Positions 1 to 8,106 are shown, counted from the first letter of the stretch. The stretch is 14,758 nucleotides of DNA from Nitrospira sp. (GCA_029858925.1 JAOUEB010000007.1:1-14758), one strand, 5' to 3'. Notes: generated from the letters alone by a model not told the origin. A program made the numbers and translations.

Positions 1-207
1 GAAGTTTACAAGCACCACCTTGCCTCGATACTGGCTGAGGCTCTGCTGCTTGCCTTCCAAATCGACCAAGCGAAAATCCTCAGCCGGCGTGCCGACCACG
101 GGGACGCGCGACCCCATGCTCCATGCGAGGCCGCCACTGACGGCCACCGCGAAGATGGCCACTAGCAGTACCATCACGGCTTGGCTGTAATTGTTCTTCC
201 TATTCAT
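1..207 (-). CDS. TlpA/ResA-like membrane-anchored thioredoxin-fold protein (partial, N-terminus only)
   Basis: The gene reads leftwards and is cut by the left edge, so only the first 69 codons are seen. The ATG at 205-207 has a good GGAGG ribosome-binding site a few bases upstream. Residues about 10-31 are a hydrophobic segment with a charged N-terminus (MNRKNNYSQAV), which fits a signal anchor in the inner membrane. It is followed by VGTPAEDFRLVDLEGK and GKVVLVNF, the typical opening of AhpC/TSA-Redoxin thiol-disulfide oxidoreductases of the TlpA/ResA type, which act in the periplasm on cytochrome c or other exported thiols. The CxxC active site would lie just beyond the edge and cannot be checked. 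It starts 30 bp after the preceding outer-membrane gene and is probably in the same operon. An AhpC- or Sco-like protein is the main alternative. Confidence 0.75.
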   Translation of the reverse strand, partial: MNRKNNYSQAVMVLLVAIFAVAVSGGLAWSMGSRVPVVGTPAEDFRLVDLEGKQQSLSQYRGKVVLVNF

Positions 208-237
208 CGCTGCCTCCACATCTGTCGCTTGATGCTC

Positions 238-1365
238 CTATGAACCGGTCTGCGTCAACTGGAACGATCTGGTAAATCCAAAGATATAGCTGGTTCCCTG
301 CGCAAGGTTGTTGTTGGAGTCCCGCATGATCGGAAGCTGTGCGTAAAAATAAGCGGACGACATCTTCGTCAACGGTGAATCGATGATTCCGTCGAGACTC
401 ATCTGAAACCCCGGCGAAAAGGCGAAATACGTCGAACCGGTGTTCGGTACACGGCGGTTCGCGAACAGGGGATCGATCTCAAACGGATCCACCTCACCAC
501 CGTTTCCAGCCGGCGCCGACTGCCAGAGCGACGCATTCATATTGTCATGGACCATGTAGCGCCAGTGAAACTGCCCGGTCAGCATGAGCCAGGGCGTACT
601 TGCGAGCGGAACTCCGCTGGCGCCGAGACTGAGGTTGTATTCATCGCCGAATTGGTAGCCATCGTTATTACGAAAGGTATGGCGATAGCTGCCGTAGAAA
701 AACTGGTTGAGCCGTTGAGGAATCAATTCATAGGTTTGATAGAGCGACCCGATGAGGCCTACATGACCTCGCCCCAGCTGGCCGGGAGACTCCATGATCC
801 CGCCATGATCGTCTCTGGCCGTCGTTGTACCGGTTGGCACCTGAACCCCAAACCCTGTGACGATCATGCTCCGCAGAGTCGGCAGAATGTTGTATTTCCC
901 TGTGAAGGTCACATCGCCGACTCCATTGTCTCGAAACGGTACCAGCTCGCCGTTGCCATTGGGACCAGCCTCTCCCAACCCATCAAGGTGCTTGTGCGTC
1001 CGCCACAGGTAGGGAATCGTGACCTGAATGCCTAAGCGATCGGTGATGCCGTAGTTCAGGTCGAAGGTCACGGTCTGCGTGATCGTCCTGATTTCCCGAT
1101 GATGATCTAGGATCAGCCGCCGGTCGGCCTGATCGATCGCCGGAATCACCCCGTTGGTGCCATCCGGCAATCGCATGGGCGTGTAATTATAGATCGTGTT
1201 GAACGTGAGCAGGCCTGCTTGCGGCACCTGTTGCTGCGAGCCGACAACGACGAAACAGGTCACCGACCCGCAGGCTGCATGGGCAGCCTGGAGGCTAAAC
1301 CATGAAAAAGAGGTGCTGACAACGCCTAGAATCAATCCAAGGAGGAACCGTTTCCCTACCATCAT
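238..1365 (-). CDS. Exported beta-barrel-like outer-membrane protein, unknown function
   Basis: This 375-residue protein has a clear signal peptide: Lys/Arg at 5-6, a hydrophobic core at about 8-28, and an AHA|A cleavage site near residue 30. The mature part is rich in Gly, Asn, Thr, Tyr and Phe with alternating short strands, such as FDLNYGITDRLGIQVTIPYL and GVQVPTG, as in porin or transporter-type beta-barrels. I do not recognise a specific family. Two cysteines (C32 and C37) lie right after the cleavage site. The C-terminus has a strand ending FGFTRSFQL but not the canonical terminal Phe. The start is the first of two adjacent ATGs, with AAAGG 9 bases upstream. The gene lies between a His/Cys-rich exported protein and a thioredoxin-fold protein, so a role in metal or thiol chemistry of the envelope is possible but only inferred. 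Confidence 0.75.
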   Translation of the reverse strand: MMVGKRFLLGLILGVVSTSFSWFSLQAAHAACGSVTCFVVVGSQQQVPQAGLLTFNTIYNYTPMRLPDGTNGVIPAIDQADRRLILDHHREIRTITQTVTFDLNYGITDRLGIQVTIPYLWRTHKHLDGLGEAGPNGNGELVPFRDNGVGDVTFTGKYNILPTLRSMIVTGFGVQVPTGTTTARDDHGGIMESPGQLGRGHVGLIGSLYQTYELIPQRLNQFFYGSYRHTFRNNDGYQFGDEYNLSLGASGVPLASTPWLMLTGQFHWRYMVHDNMNASLWQSAPAGNGGEVDPFEIDPLFANRRVPNTGSTYFAFSPGFQMSLDGIIDSPLTKMSSAYFYAQLPIMRDSNNNLAQGTSYIFGFTRSFQLTQTGS

Positions 1366-1479
1366 GATACGAGACCTTTCTCTCTAAGATATTGTTTCGG
1401 CCTCCTTGATCCTCACCCGCCTCTTCCGGAGTCGATGGAAGACGGAAGCGCGCGGTCTTGGATCAATGAGCGGCAACAA

Positions 1480-1785
1480 CTACAGAGAGAAAGAGGGAGG
1501 GGCACGGCTGGGAGCAACCTGACACGGCTCAATTGACGGATCTGTAGAATGGGGAAGAGAGACGAGAGCGACTGAACTGCGTTCGGTCGGAATCAGGACA
1601 ACGGCGCTGTCCAGGACCGTCCCTGCGGCGCACATCCAGGAGCAGAGCAACGTGCCATGCGTGGCCGCTTGATGCTGAGCATGATGTCCCGCATGCTCAG
1701 CCGCCTGCGCCTGCGCGAGTCCGCCGACGGACAGGACACAGAGCACCAAGATGATCGACAGGAATTTGTGTGCGGCGTGGATCAT
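1480..1785 (-). CDS. Small His-rich exported protein with CSWMC motif (DUF2946-like)
   Basis: The predicted protein has 101 residues. I chose the ATG at 1783-1785 because the hydrophobic core follows directly (LSIILVLCVLSVGGL) and a signal peptidase site QAQA|A falls at residue 28. An upstream in-frame TTG at 1810-1812 would add nine residues without a visible ribosome-binding site. The mature part begins with a His cluster (H31, H34, H35, H38, H43), followed by C48-S-W-M-C52-A-A-G and a proline-rich tail, SRAPPSFSL. A short exported protein with His residues, a CxxxC motif and a terminal RAPP tail resembles DUF2946 proteins, often found near copper-handling genes. The match is by pattern only. 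It lies 114 bp upstream of the beta-barrel gene and probably heads the leftward operon. Metal binding is inferred. Confidence 0.65.
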   Translation of the reverse strand: MIHAAHKFLSIILVLCVLSVGGLAQAQAAEHAGHHAQHQAATHGTLLCSWMCAAGTVLDSAVVLIPTERSSVALVSLPHSTDPSIEPCQVAPSRAPPSFSL

Positions 1786-1886
1786 CGGAAGACGACCTGA
1801 CAAGATAACCAATCGAAATTGGCCGGATATTAGTGGACAACGGCAAGGTCTGTCAAGCCGCCTGTGCGCAAGCGGCGCTCGCGCTA

Positions 1887-1915
1887 ATTATAGGATTCAT
1901 CGAAAAGATTGTGTA
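1887..1915 (-). promoter_or_regulatory. Sigma70-type promoter for the leftward operon
   Basis: On the minus strand a perfect -10 hexamer TATAAT (1892 down to 1887) lies 17 bp from a -35-like TACACA (1915 down to 1910), which matches four of six consensus positions. Transcription would start near 1880 and give a leader of about 95 bases before the ATG at 1785. The leader begins close to a GCCGC/GCGGC hairpin (1857-1876). This is the best promoter match in the window by eye. Confidence 0.5.
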
Positions 1916-1919
1916 TACT
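1891..1919 (+). promoter_or_regulatory. Possible secA promoter
   Basis: TATACT at 1914-1919 is a good -10 match and lies 64 bases before the secA ATG. No convincing -35 exists at 16-18 bp spacing (TAGGAT at 17 bp). It overlaps the oppositely directed promoter, so the two could exclude each other. Weak evidence. Confidence 0.3.
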
Positions 1920-1983
1920 GCGGCGGTTAGCTTCGGTACCATCGAAGCATTGCCACACGACACAACCATTATATAGCGGTGAT

Positions 1984-4707
1984 ATGGTCACTCAAGTACT
2001 CAATCTGATCTTCGGCAGCAAAAACGACCGTGAAATCAAGGCGCTCCTTCCGATCGTCGAGCTGATCAATAGCCTGGAATCCGGCCTGACGCCGCTCTCT
2101 AACGAGGCCCTCGCGGACAAGACCCAAGAATTCAGGAAACGCATCGAGGCCGGGACGACCCTGGATGATGTGCTTCCGGAAGCCTTCGCCGTCTGTCGGG
2201 AGATGTCCCGCCGCGTGCTCAACATGCGGCACTTCGATGTGCAGCTCATCGGCGGCATGATCCTGAACAAGGGCCGCATCGCCGAGATGAAAACCGGCGA
2301 AGGAAAGACGCTGGTCGCGACCCTACCGATCTATTTGAATGCGCTCGAAGGCAAAGGCGCCCATCTCGTCACCGTCAACGATTATCTCGCCAAGCGCGAC
2401 GCGCAATGGATGGCCCAGCTGTATCACGCGCTGGGACTGTCCACCGGCATCATTCAACACGACGCCTCATTCATGTTCGATCCGACCTATGAAGCCTCGG
2501 ACAAGCGGCTGCAACATCTCCGCCCCTGCAGCAGACCGGAGGCCTATCGCGCGGATATCACGTACGGCACAAACAACGAATACGGGTTCGATTATCTGCG
2601 CGACAACCTGGTGGTCAACGATTTGCGCCAATGCGTCCAGCGCGAGCTGAATTTCGCCATCGTGGACGAGGTGGACAGCATTCTCATCGACGAAGCCCGC
2701 ACGCCGCTGATCATTTCCGGCCCCACGGATCAGACCACCGACCTCTATTATCGGATCAACTCGGTCATTCCTCAGCTGAAACCGGAGCAGGACTATACGA
2801 TCGAAGAGAAAACCAAGACGGCCTCGCTCACAGAAGACGGCAACACGCGCGTTGAAAAATTGCTCGGCGTGGACAACCTGTACGATCCGGCCCACATGGA
2901 CCTCGTCCACCACGTCGTGAAGGCGCTGCAAGCCCATGCCCTCTACAAACGGGACGTGGACTACGTCGTCAAAGACGGTGAAGTCCTTATCGTGGACGAA
3001 TTTACCGGACGCCTGATGCCGGGCCGCCGGTGGAGCGACGGGCTGCATCAAGCCGTCGAGGCCAAAGAAGGCGTGAAGATCGCCAATGAGAATCAAACCC
3101 TCGCGTCCGTCACCTTCCAGAATTATTTCCGCATGTACAAAAAACTCAGCGGCATGACCGGCACCGCGGACACCGAAGCCGCCGAGTTCGCCAAGATCTA
3201 CAACCTCGACGTGAACGTCGTGCCGACCAACCGCAAGATGATCCGGCAGGACTACGCCGACGTGGTCTATCGGACGGAGAAGGAAAAGTTCGCGGCCATC
3301 GTCGAAGAAATCAAAGAATGCCATGAACGCGGGCAGCCGGTGCTTGTCGGCACCATTTCGATCGAAAAGTCCGAGAAGCTCGCCGGCCTGCTGAGCCGCA
3401 ACGGCATCAAACACAATGTGCTCAACGCCAAGCAGCATGAGCGGGAAGCCGAGATCGTCGCGCAGGCTGGGCGCAAGGGCGGCGTCACCATCGCCACGAA
3501 CATGGCGGGCCGCGGCACCGACATTCTGTTGGGCGGCAATGCTGACTTCATGTACAAGCAGATGCTCTATCGGGATGAAAGCCTGCCGGATGCCCGCAAG
3601 CTGGCGCTCTATGAAGAGATCCGGAGCGACTGCGAAAAGGACAAGCAGGACGTCATGGCACTCGGCGGGTTGCATATCCTGGGCACGGAGCGGCACGAAA
3701 GCCGCCGGATCGACAACCAGCTTCGCGGCCGATCCGGCCGCCAGGGCGATCCGGGCACGTCCCGCTTCTACCTGTCGTTGCAAGACGATCTGATGCGCAT
3801 CTTCGCCTCGGAACGGGTCTCACAAATGATGCTGAAGCTCGGCATGGAAGAAGGCGTCCCCATCGAGCACGGAATGGTCACGCGCGCGATCGCCAACGCG
3901 CAGAAGAAGGTCGAAGCGCACAATTTTGAAATCCGCAAACAGCTGCTCGAGTACGACGACGTCATGAACAAACAGCGCGAGGTGATCTACCGCCACCGCC
4001 GGGCGGTGTTGAGCGGAGAGAACCTCACGGCAGACCTCCACGATATGATGGCGGGAGTGGTGGAATCGTCCTTGAACGTCTATTGCCCGGCTGAGCAGTA
4101 CCCTGAGGAATGGGACATCAAGGGCCTGACAGACATGATGCACGGCCAGTTCGGCCTCGACATCAACCAAGACAAACAGGATAGCGGAGAGTCGCTCCGA
4201 GATCTGGGGCGCGACGCGCTGGTGGAACACATGCAGACCCAGGTTCGAGAGGCCTATGCGCGGCGAGAACAGGAACTGGGACCGGAGTTGATGCGGTTCC
4301 TGGAAAAAACCTTCATGCTCCAGGTCATCGACCATCACTGGAAGGATCACTTGCTCGGCATGGATCATCTGCGCGATGGAATCGGCCTGCGCGGCTACGG
4401 ACAAAAGGACCCGCTGATCGAGTATAAACGCGAAGGCTTCGATCTCTTTGCCGGCATGATGGAACGGATCAAATCCGATACGCTGGACCGGCTGTTCCAT
4501 GTGCAGGCGGTGCGCCAGGAGGGCGAAGGGGCAGCCCCTCCCACACCTCCCGTCATTTCACACCCTCAACCGAAACTCACCTTGAACCGCGGTGAAGAAC
4601 CGGTTGCGGCGCAAACCCCCGTGCACCGGTCCGACGACAAGGTCGGCCGCAACGATCCCTGCCCCTGTGGAAGCGGGAAGAAATATAAGAAGTGCCACGG
4701 GGCGTGA
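1984..4707 (+). CDS. secA: Preprotein translocase ATPase SecA
   Basis: SecA is the motor that binds SecYEG and pushes unfolded preproteins across the inner membrane using ATP. The 907-residue product is close to the 901 of E. coli. Visible motifs in order: Walker A MKTGEGKT (102-109), [24 protein letters not shown] (195-208), Walker [18 protein letters not shown] (227-243), the helicase-type motif [26 protein letters not shown], and a C-terminal zinc/SecB-binding tail with [13 protein letters not shown]. The loop before the GTNNEYGF motif (about 158-190) is roughly 15-20 residues longer than I recall for E. coli SecA. I start at ATG 1984 ([15 protein letters not shown]), the normal SecA N-terminus. 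The frame stays open upstream to 1909, but that would add 25 residues of unrelated sequence overlapping the promoter. The ribosome-binding site is weak (GCGGTGAT). Confidence 0.97.
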   Translation: MVTQVLNLIFGSKNDREIKALLPIVELINSLESGLTPLSNEALADKTQEFRKRIEAGTTLDDVLPEAFAVCREMSRRVLNMRHFDVQLIGGMILNKGRIAEMKTGEGKTLVATLPIYLNALEGKGAHLVTVNDYLAKRDAQWMAQLYHALGLSTGIIQHDASFMFDPTYEASDKRLQHLRPCSRPEAYRADITYGTNNEYGFDYLRDNLVVNDLRQCVQRELNFAIVDEVDSILIDEARTPLIISGPTDQTTDLYYRINSVIPQLKPEQDYTIEEKTKTASLTEDGNTRVEKLLGVDNLYDPAHMDLVHHVVKALQAHALYKRDVDYVVKDGEVLIVDEFTGRLMPGRRWSDGLHQAVEAKEGVKIANENQTLASVTFQNYFRMYKKLSGMTGTADTEAAEFAKIYNLDVNVVPTNRKMIRQDYADVVYRTEKEKFAAIVEEIKECHERGQPVLVGTISIEKSEKLAGLLSRNGIKHNVLNAKQHEREAEIVAQAGRKGGVTIATNMAGRGTDILLGGNADFMYKQMLYRDESLPDARKLALYEEIRSDCEKDKQDVMALGGLHILGTERHESRRIDNQLRGRSGRQGDPGTSRFYLSLQDDLMRIFASERVSQMMLKLGMEEGVPIEHGMVTRAIANAQKKVEAHNFEIRKQLLEYDDVMNKQREVIYRHRRAVLSGENLTADLHDMMAGVVESSLNVYCPAEQYPEEWDIKGLTDMMHGQFGLDINQDKQDSGESLRDLGRDALVEHMQTQVREAYARREQELGPELMRFLEKTFMLQVIDHHWKDHLLGMDHLRDGIGLRGYGQKDPLIEYKREGFDLFAGMMERIKSDTLDRLFHVQAVRQEGEGAAPPTPPVISHPQPKLTLNRGEEPVAAQTPVHRSDDKVGRNDPCPCGSGKKYKKCHGA

Positions 4708-4841
4708 GGGAGAGGTTCGGCTGACGAAGGGCGTGGACCTTCGGCGCCGACGTGATGCAATGGATGTCCACGGCTTCTAACCTCCCATCACATTCCCACG
4801 CACTCCCTTAAATTTTCGTCCATCAGACCCAATGCCGCCGT

Positions 4842-4863
4842 GCGTGGATCCTCACGCGTTTTT
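4842..4863 (+). terminator. Likely rho-independent terminator after secA
   Basis: GCGTG (4842-4846) pairs with CACGC (4853-4857) across a 6-base loop, with a possible inner G-U pair, and one G then separates the stem from TTTTT (4859-4863). It is 135 bp after the secA stop and no other gene end competes for it. The stem is short, so efficiency is uncertain. Confidence 0.5.
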
Positions 4864-4868
4864 GACCG

Positions 4869-4964
4869 TGGTAGACGCCACGTCGAACGCCTCAGCCCAC
4901 ATCCCTTCCAGCCGAGCCGGGATGGAAAGAGAAGAAAATGATGGCAGACGCCACGTCGAACCCC
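4869..4964 (+). repeat. 23-bp direct repeat flanking the start of the broken small ORF
   Basis: Copies at 4869-4891 and 4942-4964 match at 21 of 23 positions, with a 16-bp perfect core AGACGCCACGTCGAAC (4873-4888 and 4946-4961). Read in their own frames, the copies give VDATSNASA and ADATSNPEA, so the upstream one looks like a duplicated, decayed 5' end of the small reading frame that begins at 4938. The rest of 4708-4937 holds the terminator, a 7-bp inverted repeat (4732-4738 with 4766-4772) and nothing else I can identify. Confidence 0.7.
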
Positions 4965-5177
4965 GAAGCTCCGGCCCCCATGACCGACAAGGAGAAAAAA
5001 GAATGGGCCTTGCAGTATTCATAACGGGTCGTCACGAAACGTGAAACCAGAAACTCGCAACTCCATTCCCTGGCACAGCACATCAGCACGTGGACCGGCC
5101 TTCCCAATAGGTCTCTCACCAAATACATTTTCGCTAGGCCGATCGGCGCCTCTGGGGTAAGATACCTCACATCATGA
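4938..5177 (+). pseudogene. Small ORF interrupted by one in-frame TAA, overlapping the response-regulator start
   Basis: From the tandem ATGs at 4938 and 4941, preceded by purine-rich GGAAAGAGAAGAAA, the frame encodes 28 residues (MMADATSNPEAPAPM, then TDKEKKEWALQYS) and stops at TAA 5022-5024. The same frame then stays open for 50 more codons (RVVTKRETRNSQLHSL onwards) to TGA 5175-5177, which overlaps the ATG of the next gene as ATGA. A CAA-to-TAA change would explain the break. The alternative is that the 28-residue peptide is complete and the rest is spacer, because the heptamer-like tract at 5031-5065 begins just after the stop. Codons before the stop look more gene-like than those after, which contain several AGA/AGG. 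I do not recognise the protein. Confidence 0.4.
5031..5065 (+). repeat. Degenerate 7-bp repeat tract
   Basis: Five consecutive 7-base units read GTCACGA, AACGTGA, AACCAGA, AACTCGC and AACTCCA. The first two form the inverted repeat TCACG-AAA-CGTGA. Units resemble reverse-orientation copies of the GNTTCAC heptamers found before nuoA, nuoF and nuoG, and the tract likewise begins just after a stop codon. The later units are weak. Confidence 0.4.
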
Positions 5178-5593
5178 CGCCCGACTCCTCCTCTGCGAGA
5201 AAAACGACCGTTCTATTGGCCGACGACGAGTCGGCCATCACCGTGCTCTTCGAAATGGACTTGACCCACCGAGGCTATTGTGTGCTCCAGGCCAATTCCA
5301 GCTCCGAAGCAAGCAAGATCAGCGCGGATTTCCCGACTCCGATCGACGTGCTCATCACGGATTGGAGAATGCCGGATCTGAGCGGAGACGAGCTGGCCCG
5401 ACGGCTGTTGCTCGAACGGCCTGAGATCAAGATCATTGTCATGTCCGGCCATCCCGATGCCGCCGACGTCATCAACAGCTTTGCCAAGAATCAAGCCCTA
5501 TTTCTCCGAAAGCCCTTCTCTCCTGCGCGGCTCGTTGAAAGTATCAACCAGCTTCTCAATGCACCTGGCAAGGCTGACGAACGAGCAGCATAA
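5174..5593 (+). CDS. Single-domain response regulator (CheY-like receiver)
   Basis: The 139-residue protein is almost entirely one receiver domain. It shows the acidic pair D17-D18 (LLADDES), the phospho-acceptor D63 in VLITDWRMPDLSG, the switch serine S91 in IIVMSGH, and the conserved lysine K113 in FLRKPFS. There is no DNA-binding or enzymatic output domain, so after phosphorylation by an unlinked histidine kinase it would act through protein contacts or as a phosphorelay intermediate. No kinase lies in the window. The ATG at 5174 overlaps the end of the broken small frame upstream; no strong ribosome-binding site is present, which would fit translational coupling. The last ten residues (GKADERAA) are a non-conserved tail. 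Its target is unknown, and the neighbouring methyltransferase and nuo genes do not reveal one. Confidence 0.88.
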   Translation: MTPDSSSARKTTVLLADDESAITVLFEMDLTHRGYCVLQANSSSEASKISADFPTPIDVLITDWRMPDLSGDELARRLLLERPEIKIIVMSGHPDAADVINSFAKNQALFLRKPFSPARLVESINQLLNAPGKADERAA

Positions 5594-5763
5594 CCTGCAT
5601 TCTGTTCTGGTTGAAAAAAGAAGATTCCTCCTGACTTCTCCTTGACTTAGATCCCCGTCAAAGGCTACCCTACGGCACTTTTGGCCCCTATCGATGGGTG
5701 GAGCGTACCCATGAGGTAGGGGTGTCACTTTTTCCAGGATTCACGGTCGGAAGGGAGTTTCTT

Positions 5764-6939
5764 GTGACGACAGGGCACCCTGAACTCGTGGCCACCATTG
5801 CCTCTGAGATCGAGAGGTCAGGTCCAATTCCCTTCGTCCGTTTCATGGAACTAGCCCTCTACCATCCACAGTTCGGCTACTACAGTCGCATACCGGAGGC
5901 CGGGACAGAACAGATCGGCTGGGCCGGTGATTTCTATACCAGTTCCGATGTCCATCCCACTCTTGGACAGGCGCTGGCCAGACAAGCGGAACAGATCGAC
6001 CGGCTGCTCGGTCAACCCGATCCATTTACCGTCGTCGAGATGGGGCCCGGCAAGGGCTTGCTCGCCAAGCATTTCCTGTCTGCCTGCCGGCCTGACTCCA
6101 GCTCATTCTGCCGGCGTCTTCGGTACATCCTGATCGACCGTAGTCCCGCTATGCGCGAAAGGCAGCGCCAAAACTTGGCCCAATGGCTCAACCGGCCCGG
6201 CTTGGTCTCCTGGGTGGACGACCTTGACGAGGTGGCGCCGGATAGTGTGACCGGCCTGTTTTTGAGCAATGAATTGATCGACGCCTTTCCGGTTCACCGC
6301 ATTCAAGTCACGGACGGACGAATCGAAGAGCTCTGGGTAGACCGGCAAGAAGGACGATTTGTGGAATGCCTGAAGCCGCTGTCAACGGCCGCGCTGGTTC
6401 ACTATGTAGATAGTTTGGATGCTGACTGGCCGGACGGCTATCGAACCGAGATCAATCTGGAGGCCGTGAACTGGATGAAGCAGGTGGCCCGCTGCCTGAC
6501 TCGTGGAGTGGTCCTCACGATCGATTACGGCCATACCGCGCAGGACCTTTATCGATCCGACCGGAAGAATGGCACGTTCCTCTGCTACTTCAAACAGTCA
6601 GCCCATGAGGACCCCTTTACGCATGTCGGCGAACAAGATATGACCGCCCATGTTGATTTTTCGAGCCTGGCGGCGGCGGGCGACACGCACGGCCTTCAGG
6701 TCACGGGGTTCACGAACCAACTGAGTTTTCTGATGGGACTCGGTGTGGAACAGCTGATCGCGTCGCTGGAACCGGAGAGCCCGGAGTTCCGCGCGGCCAT
6801 TCACCTGTTGAAACCGAACGGCATGGGCGGGACGTTCAAAGTGCTGGCCCAGCATAAAGGCATTGAGCGACCGCAGCTCGACGGATTGAAATATAAGCCA
6901 TTTTTCATCGAGGCGCTCGCGACGCGTGCATCTGTGTGA
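5764..6939 (+). CDS. midA: MidA/NDUFAF7-family SAM-dependent methyltransferase (DUF185)
   Basis: The 391-residue protein carries the family's hallmarks: an N-terminal FMELALYHPQFGYYS segment, GDFYTSSDVHPT (about 55-66), the SAM-binding loop VVEMGPGKGLL (about 90-100), SNELIDAFPVHR (about 168-179) and LTIDYGH (about 251-257). In mitochondria the homologue NDUFAF7 dimethylates an arginine of NDUFS2, the NuoD equivalent, and is needed for complex I assembly. Here the gene lies 75 bp upstream of nuoA in the same direction, and NuoCD keeps the matching arginine (R258), so a complex I assembly role is likely though not shown. I start at GTG 5764 because AGGGAG (5752-5757) lies six bases upstream. 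A GTG at 5698 is also in frame but would add 22 residues without a ribosome-binding site. The 5594-5763 gap shows only a poor promoter-like TTGACT (5642) and no clear terminator. Confidence 0.87.
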   Translation: MTTGHPELVATIASEIERSGPIPFVRFMELALYHPQFGYYSRIPEAGTEQIGWAGDFYTSSDVHPTLGQALARQAEQIDRLLGQPDPFTVVEMGPGKGLLAKHFLSACRPDSSSFCRRLRYILIDRSPAMRERQRQNLAQWLNRPGLVSWVDDLDEVAPDSVTGLFLSNELIDAFPVHRIQVTDGRIEELWVDRQEGRFVECLKPLSTAALVHYVDSLDADWPDGYRTEINLEAVNWMKQVARCLTRGVVLTIDYGHTAQDLYRSDRKNGTFLCYFKQSAHEDPFTHVGEQDMTAHVDFSSLAAAGDTHGLQVTGFTNQLSFLMGLGVEQLIASLEPESPEFRAAIHLLKPNGMGGTFKVLAQHKGIERPQLDGLKYKPFFIEALATRASV

Positions 6940-6970
6940 CGGAGTCTTGATTTATGAGTCCTCTGCGTTC

Positions 6971-7005
6971 CAATCACGTTTTACGCTTCACGCTTCACGC
7001 TTCAC
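6971..7005 (+). repeat. Five in-phase heptamers before nuoA (consensus GNTTCAC)
   Basis: The tract reads CAATCAC, GTTTTAC, then three perfect GCTTCAC units, and runs straight into the nuoA ribosome-binding site GAGG (7006-7009). The same unit with other second bases recurs before nuoF and nuoG. Confidence 0.8.
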
Positions 7006-7014
7006 GAGGCCCGC

Positions 7015-7386
7015 ATGAGTGACTTACCCGTTCCAGCCAACTATATCCCGGTTTTGATTTTTATCGGCGTCGCCGTTGCATTCTTCACCGTTGTGATGTT
7101 CCTCGGGCAAATGGTCCGTCCCAACCGTCCCTATCGGGCGAAGATGGCCCCCTATGAAAGCGGAAGCCCGCTGTTTCAAGATGCGCGCGTCCAGTTCCCG
7201 ATGCGGTATTACATCGTCGCGATGCTGTTCGTGATCTTTGATATCGAAATTGTCTTCTTGTTTCCCTGGGCGGTTGCGTTCAGAAAGCTCGGGCTGGTTG
7301 GGTTAGTCGAGATGGGCATGTTCATCGCCATTCTCGTTGTGGGCTTCTGGTACGCCTGGATGAAAGGGGCGTTGGAGTGGGATTGA
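7015..7386 (+). CDS. nuoA: NADH-quinone oxidoreductase subunit A
   Basis: NuoA is a small membrane-arm subunit of complex I at the junction with the quinone-binding module. The 123-residue product has three hydrophobic helices (about 11-33, 63-88 and 91-115). It carries the family signatures APYESG (46-51), the FP-x-RYY motif at the start of helix 2, and the acidic FDIEIVFLFPWA within it. The loop between helices 1 and 2 is the region tied to the active/deactive transition in mitochondrial ND3. ATG 7015 has GAGG five bases upstream. It is the first nuo gene of the cluster, 75 bp after the MidA gene. Its stop overlaps the first base pairs of the palindromic element that fills the gap to nuoB. 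Confidence 0.95.
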   Translation: MSDLPVPANYIPVLIFIGVAVAFFTVVMFLGQMVRPNRPYRAKMAPYESGSPLFQDARVQFPMRYYIVAMLFVIFDIEIVFLFPWAVAFRKLGLVGLVEMGMFIAILVVGFWYAWMKGALEWD

Positions 7387-7545
7387 AGAGCGGTGGGAAT
7401 GTCCTTCGTGCTCGCCCACCGCGCACACAAGATCGATGATAAAGGGCACAAGGGCGGCGCTCGCTTGGGCAAAGAGGTCGCTTCCAGCGACCTGGGATGG
7501 GTGGGTGAGAAGGACGCGCAGTAAAGGACATCCCCACCGCCCTTC
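7385..7545 (+). repeat. 161-bp nested palindromic element in the nuoA-nuoB gap
   Basis: Outer arms 7385-7406 and 7524-7545 are inverted repeats matching at 20 of 22 positions (core GCGGTGGG with CCCACCGC). Inside, CTCGCCCACC (7411-7420) pairs with GGTGGGTGAG (7500-7509), allowing one G-U. A perfect 8-bp hairpin, AGGTCGCT-TCC-AGCGACCT, occupies 7475-7493. The left arm begins in the nuoA stop codon. Parts resemble the element between nuoCD and nuoE, notably GTGCTCGC followed by CCGCGCACA, and a right-hand GCGCAGT-AAAGGACAT-CCACCGCC-like segment. No open frame or transposase is present. The remaining gap before nuoB holds only its ribosome-binding site. Confidence 0.8.
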
Positions 7546-7569
7546 TGTGAGTAAGGGGAACAACAGAAC

Positions 7570-8049
7570 GTGAGTTTATTAGAGCGGCGATTTGACGCCA
7601 ATATCATCACGACGAATCTGGATGCCGTCGTGAGCTGGGCCAGGAAGTCGGCTCTGTGGCCGATGACCTTCGGGCTCGCCTGCTGCGCGATCGAGATGAT
7701 CGCCAGCGTGTCCTCGCGTTACGACCTCGACCGGTTCGGCGCGGGCGTGTTTCGCGCCTCACCCAGGCAGTCCGATCTCATGATCGTGGCCGGAACGGTC
7801 TCACGCAAGATGGCGCCGGTGATCCGGCGGATCTACGACCAGATGGCGGAGCCGCGCTACGTGATTTCGATGGGCTCATGCGCGACCTCCGGCAACCACT
7901 ACAACAGCTATGCGGTCGTGCAGGGCGTCGATCAAATCGTGCCAGTGGACGTGTACGTGCCCGGCTGTCCGCCACGGCCCGAGGCGTTGCTAGACGGGCT
8001 CTTGAAGCTGCAAGAAAAGATTCAGCGGGAGAAAGTGTTCGTGAAATAG
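7570..8049 (+). CDS. nuoB: NADH-quinone oxidoreductase subunit B
   Basis: NuoB carries cluster N2, the last iron-sulfur centre, which hands electrons to quinone. The 159-residue product shows the usual N2 ligands: tandem C38-C39 in [11 protein letters not shown]104 in GSCATSG, and C133 in PGCPPRPE. The start is GTG 7570, giving [25 protein letters not shown] (7552-7558) lies about 11 bases upstream, somewhat far. The sequence is complete and ordinary for the family, with no long C-terminal extension. It works directly with the NuoD part of the next gene. Codon use matches its neighbours. Confidence 0.96.
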   Translation: MSLLERRFDANIITTNLDAVVSWARKSALWPMTFGLACCAIEMIASVSSRYDLDRFGAGVFRASPRQSDLMIVAGTVSRKMAPVIRRIYDQMAEPRYVISMGSCATSGNHYNSYAVVQGVDQIVPVDVYVPGCPPRPEALLDGLLKLQEKIQREKVFVK

Positions 8050-8052
8050 CCC

Positions 8053-8106
8053 GCGAAACGCGCGACCGACCATTCGTGCCTTTCTCGCAAGTCCCGCGAT
8101 TTTCGC
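8053..8106 (+). repeat. Inverted repeat in the nuoB-nuoCD gap
   Basis: GCGAAACGCG (8053-8062) can pair with CGCGATTTTCGC (8095-8106), giving ten base pairs with a two-base bulge (8099-8100) and a 32-base loop. It starts three bases after the nuoB stop codon. It is weaker than the structures in the other nuo gaps. Confidence 0.5.

Noticed and set aside
547..1035. 162-codon plus-strand frame opposite the beta-barrel gene
   Set aside because: The minus-strand protein has a signal peptide and ribosome-binding site; this frame has neither and no recognisable motif.
1909..1983. Longer SecA N-terminus
   Set aside because: Would add 25 residues not found in SecA and overlap the probable promoter; [15 protein letters not shown] is the normal start.
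2467..3783. 438-codon open frame on the minus strand opposite secA
   Set aside because: Shadow of secA; low-complexity Val/Asp/His composition, no domain motifs, no ribosome-binding context.
4732..4772. CGTGGAC/GTCCACG inverted repeat as the secA terminator
   Set aside because: A 7-bp stem with a 27-base interior and no T-run; the hairpin at 4842-4863 fits better.
5676..5690. Sigma-54-like GGCAC...GGC before midA
   Set aside because: The GG-to-GC spacing is wrong for a -24/-12 promoter.
6971..7005. CRISPR-like array before nuoA
   Set aside because: Units are 7 bp and contiguous with no spacers; this is a short tandem repeat, not CRISPR.
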